Shown here: piece by piece, positions 6,618 to 12,147 of the stretch
How the letters are laid out: the number at the start of each line of letters is the position of its first letter
How positions within the stretch are numbered: the first letter of the stretch is position 1
DNA from: a bacterium
GTDB lineage: Archaea > Nanobdellota > Nanobdellia > Pacearchaeales > GW2011-AR1
Direction: 5' to 3'
NCBI GenBank assembly: GCA_030588935.1
Contig: JAUUWR010000007.1
Span: 1 to 17,760, forward strand
Length of the DNA stretch: 17,760 nt
The notes under the pieces: generated by a model
The model's database searches: none
The model's input: the letters and a program-made list of their open reading frames with translations, nothing else
Told to the model about the DNA's origin: nothing
Position numbers and translations under genes: made by a program

Positions 6618-6637
6618 TCTTTAAACAAAATTTCTTT

Positions 6638-6886
6638 ATGGTTAATGGAATTGAAAGGCCACTTGATGTGTTGAACAATGCTAAAGGCAAAGAAGTGTTG
6701 ATTCAGCTAAAAAACAACAGGCAAATGGTCGGGACTTTGTTGGCATTTGACATACATATCAATATTGTATTAGACAATGCTAAAGAAATGCTCGACGACC
6801 AAGTAAAAAGAAACCTTGGGCTAACCTTTTTAAGGGGAGATACAATAATTTTTATCTCGCCAGCAAGTGCCGTAAACAATAATTGA
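6638..6886 (+). CDS. Sm-like archaeal RNA-binding protein (LSm)
   Basis: The 82-residue product is a single Sm fold. The Sm1 motif spans about 17-48 with the RNA-contact sequence FDIHINIVLDNA, where the family usually has D-x-H-M-N-L. The Sm2 motif is FLRGDTIIFI (about 64-73), where the family has I-R-G-[DN]. Such proteins form homoheptameric rings that bind U-rich RNA and take part in RNA metabolism. The length is typical, with a short N-terminal helix (residues 3-13) and an Asn-rich tail. The gene stands alone behind its own TATA box. The ribosomal protein L37e gene that often follows it in archaea is not present after it. Confidence 0.95.
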   Translation: MVNGIERPLDVLNNAKGKEVLIQLKNNRQMVGTLLAFDIHINIVLDNAKEMLDDQVKRNLGLTFLRGDTIIFISPASAVNNN

Positions 6887-7150
6887 GCGTTTGACTTGTT
6901 TAGATTCGCACAGTCAATGGTTCTAAAATGATTGAAGATAATTAGAAGTATGTTGATATACAGCTCGCTCATTTTATTCGCTCGCCTATTTTATAAAAAC
7001 CAATATCTCCTAAAAATATTAAGTTGAGCAGATGAAGAGCTTAAGCTTATACTTCAACCCATAAATCATTCATAGAGATTCCAGTTAATAATATTAAGTA
7101 AAATTAAATGTTGTAGAAACATTTAAAAACAATTTCTTCTCACAATTTTT
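6887..7150. other. spacer between Sm-like and S8e genes with an unassigned TATA box
   Basis: No reading frame of useful length was found on either strand. It contains a TATA-like element at about 6987-7000 (TATTTTATAAAAAC) whose predicted start point near 7020-7025 leads only into a ten-codon frame at 7032. Just downstream AAGCTTAAGCTT-like sequence and GTTGA...TCAAC can pair weakly. It may hold a short non-coding RNA or a second, long-leader promoter for S8e; neither is proven. Confidence 0.25.
7121..7130 (+). promoter_or_regulatory. TATA box of the S8e gene
   Basis: ATTTAAAAAC is centred about 25 bases before the ATG at 7151, implying a leaderless transcript that may continue into the nuclease gene at 7535. 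Confidence 0.5.
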
Positions 7151-7519
7151 ATGAAACTAGGAAGAAAAATATCAGGCGGAAAATACAAAAAATTTAGAAA
7201 GAGAAAATTTCATTCAATTAAAGGGAAAACCAAGAAAGTCAAACTTAAAGAAAAAAAACAAAAAATAATTAGAACCTGTGGAGGAAATAAAAAAATTACT
7301 CTATTATCAGAAAATTTTGCAAATATAATTGACCCCAACACAAAAAAAGCAAAAAAAGCAAAAATTACAAATGTTTTAGAAACCCCAAGCAATCGCTTTC
7401 TTGCAAGACAAAATATTCTAATCAAAAGTGCAATAATTGAGACAGAATTAGGAAAAGCAAAAATAACAAACAGACCGAGTCAGGAAGGGATGGTGCAAGC
7501 GGTTTTGGTAAATGAATAA
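7151..7519 (+). CDS. rps8e: small ribosomal subunit protein S8e
   Basis: The 122-residue basic protein has the archaeal S8e layout: an N-terminal GRKISGGKYKKFRKRK tail that threads into rRNA, a central beta region, and the signature ETPSNRFLARQNILIKSAII followed by ETELGKAKITNRPSQEG. The length is normal for archaea, which lack the eukaryotic insert. The ATG is set by the TATA box and the conserved N-terminus. The next gene begins 15 bases after the stop and has no TATA box of its own, so the two probably share a transcript. Confidence 0.97.
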   Translation: MKLGRKISGGKYKKFRKRKFHSIKGKTKKVKLKEKKQKIIRTCGGNKKITLLSENFANIIDPNTKKAKKAKITNVLETPSNRFLARQNILIKSAIIETELGKAKITNRPSQEGMVQAVLVNE

Positions 7520-7534
7520 GAAATTAGAGAAAAA

Positions 7535-8440
7535 ATGATATGGATAATAATCTCAATAATTCTTGCAGTAATTATAGGTTATCTTATTGGAAAATGGCTT
7601 ACTTCTAAACAAAAATTTGGTGATAGAGAAGCAGTATTAAAAGCCGAGTGGGGAAAAAAGATCGCTAACCTTGAAAAAGATTATGAAATAAAATTGGAAA
7701 AATCTAAATCAGCTATTGAAAAAGAGATAGAAGAAAATAAAACCAAAATAGAAAAATTAACAAAAGAGTGGCAAGTTAAATACATTAAAGATATTGAAGA
7801 ATTAAAAAGATTATTTAAAGACTCAGAAAAGAAAATAAAACAAAAATCCGTTTCAAGCTCGAGAAGAAGTTTGGTTGGAAAATTTATTGAAAGATTTGTT
7901 CCTTTTTTATCAAAAATCCCCTATGCTCCTTCTGATATGCATTTTTTAGGGCAACCTATTGATTATATTGTATTTGAAGGCCTTAAGGATGATGATATAA
8001 AAAAGGTAGGATTTATTGAGGTTAAAACAGGAGAAAGTAAATTAAACAAAAGAGAAAAAAGTTTAAAAGAAGTGATTGATAAGAAAAAAGTTTATTGGAA
8101 AGAAGTTAGAGTGGATACAAAAGAGAAAAAGACTCCTGATAAAAAAATTGAAGTTGAGGATACTTCTATTAATGAATTATATGACACTATAGATGATAAA
8201 ATTTCTTCTATAAAAAATAAAGCTCCAAATATAGAAAAGAGTCTTGAAGAGGATGATGAAGATGATGAAGATGATGATTGGGTATGCAAACATTGTAAAG
8301 GAAAATTTGAATTAGATGAAGAAACTGAAGATGAAATATATAATGAAGGTGGTAAAAAAATAAAATGTCCTCATTGTAATAAAATGACTTTGTGTGAGTA
8401 TGAGGATGAAGAAGAGGATGAAGATGAAGATAAAACTTAG
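7535..8440 (+). CDS. membrane-anchored Holliday-resolvase-like endonuclease with C-terminal zinc ribbon
   Basis: The 301-residue product has an N-terminal transmembrane helix (2-22), a charged coiled coil (about 30-100), a nuclease domain (about 110-192) and an extra tail. The nuclease domain fits the predicted secreted endonucleases related to archaeal Holliday junction resolvases (Endonuc_Holl): RRSLVGKFIERFVPF, FLGQPIDYIVFEGL, then VGFIEVKTG and KLNKREKSLKEVI. Candidate PD-(D/E)XK residues are Asp143, Glu162 and Lys164, with Glu119 in the first helix. The tail carries acidic runs (about 238-248 and 288-300) and a zinc ribbon with C-x-H-C at 251/254 and C-P-x-C at 278/281. Whether the domain faces the cytoplasm is not clear. 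It follows S8e by 15 bases, and that coupling does not suggest a shared function. The nuclease motif is inferred, not demonstrated. Confidence 0.85.
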   Translation: MIWIIISIILAVIIGYLIGKWLTSKQKFGDREAVLKAEWGKKIANLEKDYEIKLEKSKSAIEKEIEENKTKIEKLTKEWQVKYIKDIEELKRLFKDSEKKIKQKSVSSSRRSLVGKFIERFVPFLSKIPYAPSDMHFLGQPIDYIVFEGLKDDDIKKVGFIEVKTGESKLNKREKSLKEVIDKKKVYWKEVRVDTKEKKTPDKKIEVEDTSINELYDTIDDKISSIKNKAPNIEKSLEEDDEDDEDDDWVCKHCKGKFELDEETEDEIYNEGGKKIKCPHCNKMTLCEYEDEEEDEDEDKT

Positions 8441-8447
8441 GGTGTTA

Positions 8448-8458
8448 ATATTTAAATT
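8448..8458 (+). promoter_or_regulatory. TATA box of the 137-residue membrane protein gene
   Basis: ATATTTAAATT lies about 31 bases before the ATG at 8484. A purine-rich GTGAGGGAAG directly before the ATG could also act as a ribosome site. Confidence 0.35.
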
Positions 8459-8483
8459 AATTTTGTGAGTGGTGTGAGGGAAG

Positions 8484-8897
8484 ATGATAGAAAATCCGCT
8501 AAAGAACCTAAGAATAAAGAACTATTATAGTTATTTGCTAACAATAGCTGGTTTTGTCTTAATTATTTCACTAATATACAAGCCAAAAGTAATATCCCAA
8601 CAAAAATTAATTGCCTTATGTTTAATAACAATTGTTTATGGGTTAGTTGAGTGGATTCGTGAAAGTCAGTTTAATGACCGACTTAAACAAATAAATTTAG
8701 AATGGCAAATCTTTTGGGATGAACAACCTATGAGAAGTCTAGCTGAGTTAAACGACCCAAATTATCAAGCAAATCTTAGAAGAAAGTTTAAAGAAAAACA
8801 TGGAGGGGATAATCTAATGTCAAGCCACCAATTTAAAACATGGGTTTTATTCATACTCTATTTAGCTTTGATGATTGGAGCTTTTTATTTTATCTAA
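8484..8897 (+). CDS. three-helix membrane protein of unknown function
   Basis: The 137-residue product has helices at about 14-32, 40-57 and 118-136. The loop between the second and third helices (about 58-115) is hydrophilic, with many Glu, Arg and Asn residues, and contains WQIFWDEQPM and a basic patch (RRKFKEKHGG). By the positive-inside rule this loop is probably cytoplasmic. The start is fixed because an in-frame TGA lies three codons before the ATG. No family recognised. It lies between the nuclease and the YhaM-like gene with gaps of 43 and 55 bases, and TATA-like sequences precede both it and the next gene. Confidence 0.7.
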   Translation: MIENPLKNLRIKNYYSYLLTIAGFVLIISLIYKPKVISQQKLIALCLITIVYGLVEWIRESQFNDRLKQINLEWQIFWDEQPMRSLAELNDPNYQANLRRKFKEKHGGDNLMSSHQFKTWVLFILYLALMIGAFYFI

Positions 8898-8922
8898 ATT
8901 TCTGTATACAAAACAACAATAA

Positions 8923-8933
8923 TTCTTAAAAAC
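8923..8933 (+). promoter_or_regulatory. TATA box of the YhaM-like gene
   Basis: TTCTTAAAAAC is centred about 25 bases before the ATG at 8953 and resembles the elements of the Sm-like and S8e genes. Confidence 0.4.
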
Positions 8934-8952
8934 AAAGACTATTAGTAAATAT

Positions 8953-9942
8953 ATGGAAAAACTAACAAAAAAACAACTAATAAACACATTAAAACAAGGA
9001 GACCAAATTAATGATATATTTGTCCTTAAAAATAAGAAGAGCTTATCTTCTTATCGCCATCGTGAAGGAGGAGAAGGATATTTTTTTACATTGACTTTAT
9101 CAGACTCAAGTGGAAAAAATATTGAATATAAATATTGGGGCGGCCGAGATGAAGAAAAGGTAAAAGAAACATTTGCCCTAATTAAATCAGACTCTGTTAT
9201 TTTAATAAACGGAAAAGTGGAAACTTACAAGGAAAGATTAGAAATCCATTCTAATGAACCAAATATATTAAGAATTCTCGCTCCTGAAGAATATGAAGCA
9301 GAATTTATTATGGCTGCTAAAAAAGACATTGAACAAATGTATTCTAATTTATTATTAAAAATAAATTCTATTCAAAATGACTCTCTTAAAAGATTTTTAT
9401 TAGATATTTTTGAGGGAGATTTAAAAGAAAAATTTAAAAAACATCCAGGAGCAATGATGATTCACAATAATTGGGTGGGAGGATTACTTCAGCATACCTT
9501 AGAAATTATTGAGTATTGCGAAACAAGCATAAAATTAAATCCTGAATTAGATAGAGACTTGCTTTTAGCAGGAGCAACACTTCACGACATAGGAAAATTA
9601 GAAGAACTTGAAATAACCTCAAGAATAAAATTCAGCAGAAAAGGCCATTTATTAGGGCATTTAACCATGGGAGCGATTTTTTTATCTGAAAAATTAAAAG
9701 AAAGCGAACTCGATGAATTACTAAAAGAAAAATTATTGCATTTATTAATAAGCAATCATGGAAAATTAGAGTTTGGCTCTCCAAAAGAGCCAATGATTCC
9801 AGAAGCAATAGTATTATATTATGCTGATGAATTATCTTCTAAACTTTCTGAAATAATTGAGTTTATCAAAGAAAACAGGGAAATCACAGATGAAGATTTT
9901 GTGTTTAATTATAGAAAAAAAGGGAATATTTTTTTGAAGTAA
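8953..9942 (+). CDS. YhaM-like 3'-5' exoribonuclease (OB fold plus HD domain)
   Basis: The 329-residue product has an OB-fold nucleic-acid-binding domain (about 15-112: a turn around GEGYFFTLTLSD, then VILINGKVETYKERLEI) and an HD phosphohydrolase domain (about 165-300). Metal-site residues expected for the family are His171, His181, His211-Asp212 (TLHDIGKLEEL), His232/His236 (GHLLGH), His269 (SNHGKLEFGSP) and Asp292 (YYADELSSKL). This layout and length match YhaM/CBF1, a Mn-dependent 3'-5' exonuclease on RNA and single-stranded DNA best known from Firmicutes. The archaeal version's substrate is inferred. A small gene follows after 23 bases and is probably co-transcribed. Confidence 0.92.
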   Translation: MEKLTKKQLINTLKQGDQINDIFVLKNKKSLSSYRHREGGEGYFFTLTLSDSSGKNIEYKYWGGRDEEKVKETFALIKSDSVILINGKVETYKERLEIHSNEPNILRILAPEEYEAEFIMAAKKDIEQMYSNLLLKINSIQNDSLKRFLLDIFEGDLKEKFKKHPGAMMIHNNWVGGLLQHTLEIIEYCETSIKLNPELDRDLLLAGATLHDIGKLEELEITSRIKFSRKGHLLGHLTMGAIFLSEKLKESELDELLKEKLLHLLISNHGKLEFGSPKEPMIPEAIVLYYADELSSKLSEIIEFIKENREITDEDFVFNYRKKGNIFLK

Positions 9943-9965
9943 GATTAAGAAAAAGTGAAAGTAAA

Positions 9966-10217
9966 ATGGTAAAGAAATTTAAAGATAAGCAAGGAAATCC
10001 AATCAGCAGAGGACCTTATTTTACTAAGAATAGAGACCTAGTTTACTTCAGAGAAATAAAAGAAGGAGAATGGTTAGTTGAAGGAACTCAAGTGAGTTGG
10101 CCTATCTCTCCAAAAGAATCTAAATTATATACAAAGGCAAGTAAGGAAGATGCACGAGAGGAATTAAGGATTTGTAAAAATTATGTTTCTTGGATAGAAA
10201 AAATGCTAAACTATTAA
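9966..10217 (+). CDS. 83-residue protein of unknown function downstream of YhaM-like gene
   Basis: The product is a small basic protein, MVKKFKDKQGNPI..., with a beta-rich first half (two Gly/Pro turns, LVYFREI, EGEWLVEG) and a helical second half (KEDAREELRICKNYVSWIEKML). It has one cysteine and no membrane helix or signal peptide. It starts 23 bases after the YhaM-like gene, with GTGA at a ribosome-site distance and no TATA box between, so it is probably in the same transcript. No family recognised. A role as a partner of the exonuclease would rest on position alone. Confidence 0.65.
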   Translation: MVKKFKDKQGNPISRGPYFTKNRDLVYFREIKEGEWLVEGTQVSWPISPKESKLYTKASKEDAREELRICKNYVSWIEKMLNY

Positions 10218-10275
10218 TAAGATCACTCTAAATTAAACCAATAATTCTAACAAGAACACCATCCAACCAAAAACC

Positions 10276-10282
10276 TTATAAA
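10276..10282 (+). promoter_or_regulatory. upstream TATA box of the TFB gene
   Basis: CCTTATAAACC at about 10274-10284 is a strong TATA element about 50 bases before the ATG at 10327. It is 22 bases upstream of the second TATA box and would give a leader of about 20-25 bases. Confidence 0.4.
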
Positions 10283-10297
10283 CCTTTCTCCAAAACA

Positions 10298-10305
10298 TTT
10301 ATAAA
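10298..10305 (+). promoter_or_regulatory. proximal TATA box of the TFB gene
   Basis: TTTATAAA, preceded by a BRE-like CCAAAAC, is centred 25 bases before the ATG at 10327 and implies a leaderless transcript. Two strong elements in tandem are seen only at this gene. Confidence 0.55.
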
Positions 10306-10326
10306 TCTTGCCCTCGAACCATTAAA

Positions 10327-11265
10327 ATGCCAGAAAACATCAAAAGATGCCCAGAATGCAATGGAATCAACCTAACTTGGGATGAACAGCGCGGAGAAGT
10401 TTTCTGCAATGATTGCGGAACAGTTGTTGAAGAAAAAATGGTTGATACTTCGCAGGAACTTCAAGGCAGTTTTGAATCTGGTGAAAAAAAAGGCAGAGGA
10501 GGAGCACCCCTCAGCATGCAAAAATTCGACAAAGGACTCACTACTAATGTGGGAGAAATCTCAGATATTTACAAATTAGACTCTAGTTCAACAAGAAAAT
10601 TCCTAAGATTAAAAAAATGGCAGGAAAGAGTCTCTACATCTATTGAAAGAAACTTAAGACTTGCAATGGCAGAACTAAGAAGAGTTGCTTCTTTCCTTAG
10701 TCTTCCAGCAGTTGTAAGAGATGAAGCATCAAGAATTTACAACTTCGTCCTCCAGCGAGGTCTTGTCCGAGGACGTTCAATGGAATCTGTTATTGCCGCC
10801 TGCATCTATGCTGCTTGCAGAAGCTATAATATCCCAAGAACCCTGGATGAAATTTCAATAGCCTCAGATGTTGAAAGAAAAGAAATAGGAAGAACTTACA
10901 GATTCATAATAAGAAAATTAGGAATTAAAGTAACACCAAGTAGCCCAAAAGACTACATCAACCGTTTTGCATCAGTATTAAAACTAAGCCCAAAAACCCA
11001 AAACGAAGCTCTTAAAATTCTAAAAAAAGCAGAAGACTCTGAACTCACAAGCGGAAGAGGCCCTGCAGGAATTGCTGCAGCAGGTTTATATGTCGCAGCC
11101 CTCCTCAACAACGAGAAAAAAACCCAAAGAGAAGTTGCAGATGTTGCAGGAATAACAGAAGTCACAATAAGAAACCGATACAAAGAGCTCCTTGAAAAAC
11201 TCGGCTTAGAAGAAAAACTTAAATTAAAAGAAGAAGAAGAAAAAGCTAAGAAAAAAAAGGAATAA
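10327..11265 (+). CDS. tfb: transcription initiation factor IIB (TFB)
   Basis: TFB bridges TBP-bound promoter DNA and RNA polymerase. The 312-residue product has an N-terminal zinc ribbon (Cys8, Cys11, Cys27, Cys30), a B-reader/linker (about 40-100) and two cyclin-like repeats (about 105-200 and 205-295). Repeat signatures are clear: GRSMESVIAACIYAACR with PRTLDEI and KEIGRTYRFI in the first, GPAGIAAAGLYVAALL and TQREVADVAGITEVTIRNRY in the second. The B-reader is unusual: where archaeal TFBs have a P-E-W-R-x-F-D segment, this one reads SQELQGSF, and R-T-G-A-P is GRGGAP. The C-terminus is a short Glu/Lys tail. It has its own tandem TATA boxes and no operon partner. Confidence 0.97.
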   Translation: MPENIKRCPECNGINLTWDEQRGEVFCNDCGTVVEEKMVDTSQELQGSFESGEKKGRGGAPLSMQKFDKGLTTNVGEISDIYKLDSSSTRKFLRLKKWQERVSTSIERNLRLAMAELRRVASFLSLPAVVRDEASRIYNFVLQRGLVRGRSMESVIAACIYAACRSYNIPRTLDEISIASDVERKEIGRTYRFIIRKLGIKVTPSSPKDYINRFASVLKLSPKTQNEALKILKKAEDSELTSGRGPAGIAAAGLYVAALLNNEKKTQREVADVAGITEVTIRNRYKELLEKLGLEEKLKLKEEEEKAKKKKE

Positions 11266-11313
11266 TTTTCTATATTTGAATATTTTATCAAAATCAAGAT
11301 TAAACTCGCAAAG

Positions 11314-11323
11314 ATTTATAAAG
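11314..11323 (+). promoter_or_regulatory. TATA box of the 208-residue gene
   Basis: ATTTATAAAG is centred about 26 bases before the ATG at 11345, implying a leaderless transcript. Confidence 0.5.
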
Positions 11324-11344
11324 TTCTCCTCTTTTAATTGAAAT

Positions 11345-11971
11345 ATGGTGAAAGAAAAAAGTACTAAAAAAGGAGGGATGGCTAAAGAAGAAATTTTATC
11401 AAAATTAAAGAAATTTGACAGGCCTTCACCAGAAGCTAAGGGTGAATTAACAAGACTCGTATCTAGAATAATAAAAGACAGATCGCGACATGACAAAATT
11501 AAATACCTCAATAGCATTCTAAACAAAAAAGGATTGCTAAAAGACAAAACAAGAGAATCTATTTATGTTGTCCTTGCAGAATCTGCTGAGAAGGATGCAG
11601 AAAAATATAAAGGTGAAAAAGGAACCTATCAAGGAGCATTATCTGCAGCAGGGGGTTGGTATATGAAAGCAGGGGGAGCTTCCAACAATAAGGATTATTA
11701 CGAAAAAGCAAACAAGGTTTTTGAAAAAATAGATAAAGGAAGTTTGGCATCTAGATTTGCTCGAAAAAAAGCAGGATTAGAACAAATTGCGACAGTAATT
11801 TTAGCAATTGCAAGCATCGGGATAGGAATATTTTTTTTATCACCTAACCTAACAGGAAATGCAATTGCAAACTTCACTAACCAAACTTCAAGCATAATCG
11901 GCGCCGTACTTATATTAATCGGAATAATTAGCACTTTCATATATTTTAAAAAAGCTAAGAAGAAGGAATAG
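11345..11971 (+). CDS. protein with helical cytoplasmic domain and two C-terminal membrane helices
   Basis: The 208-residue product has a basic, mostly helical domain (about 13-140) and two transmembrane helices (about 148-165 and 184-201) separated by a short loop containing LTGNAI (169-174) and NFTNQT, with two glycosylation sequons, and it ends KKAKKKE. Positive charges on both cytoplasmic sides put the loop outside the cell. The N-terminal domain resembles a helical repeat bundle (AESAEKDAEKYKGEKGTYQGALSAA... is split here only for description), with a Gly-rich GGWYMKAGG turn, and could be TPR-like. An internal ATG at 11378 has GGAGGG almost touching it, too close for a ribosome site; the ATG at 11345 matches the TATA box. 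Function unknown. Confidence 0.75.
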   Translation: MVKEKSTKKGGMAKEEILSKLKKFDRPSPEAKGELTRLVSRIIKDRSRHDKIKYLNSILNKKGLLKDKTRESIYVVLAESAEKDAEKYKGEKGTYQGALSAAGGWYMKAGGASNNKDYYEKANKVFEKIDKGSLASRFARKKAGLEQIATVILAIASIGIGIFFLSPNLTGNAIANFTNQTSSIIGAVLILIGIISTFIYFKKAKKKE

Positions 11972-12009
11972 GATTGATTTTTCTTATTTATAATTCTTAT
12001 AGATCTTAA

Positions 12010-12093
12010 TGCGGAGAAGAGGATTCGAACCTCTGAAGGCACTGAGCCAACAGGTCCTAAACCTGTCCCGTTTGACCGCTTCGGTATCTCCGC
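12010..12093 (-). tRNA. tRNA-Leu (anticodon TAG)
   Basis: The reverse complement folds as an 84-base class II tRNA. Acceptor strands GCGGAGA and TCTCCGC pair fully, the anticodon stem ACAGG/CCTGT encloses TTTAGGA with anticodon TAG (reads CTA and probably other CTN codons), the long variable arm pairs GGC with GCC, and the T arm is AGAGG-TTCGAAT-CCTCT. The discriminator base is A, as leucyl-tRNA synthetase requires. There is no intron and no encoded CCA. Confidence 0.97.
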
Positions 12094-12114
12094 ATAAATT
12101 TGTTAAATTATACC

Positions 12115-12125
12115 CATATAAAAAA
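12115..12125 (-). promoter_or_regulatory. TATA box of the tRNA-Leu gene
   Basis: On the minus strand TTTTTTATATG is centred about 27 bases before the first base of the tRNA (12093). It lies in the 54-base gap after the stop of the large upstream gene. Confidence 0.45.
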
Positions 12126-12147
12126 GTATTGTTTTAAAATATTTTAA

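Noticed and set aside
6703..6972. 89-residue minus-strand frame across the Sm-like gene
   Set aside because: Most of it is the complement of the conserved Sm-like coding sequence.
8250..8440. Short GAT/GAA repeats as a microsatellite or CRISPR-like repeat
   Set aside because: They encode Asp/Glu runs in the nuclease tail; there is no spacer structure and no repeat of fixed length.
11378..11971. Alternative start of the 208-residue protein at the internal ATG after GGAGGG
   Set aside because: The purine run nearly touches the ATG, too close for a ribosome site, whereas the ATG at 11345 is at the leaderless distance from a strong TATA box.
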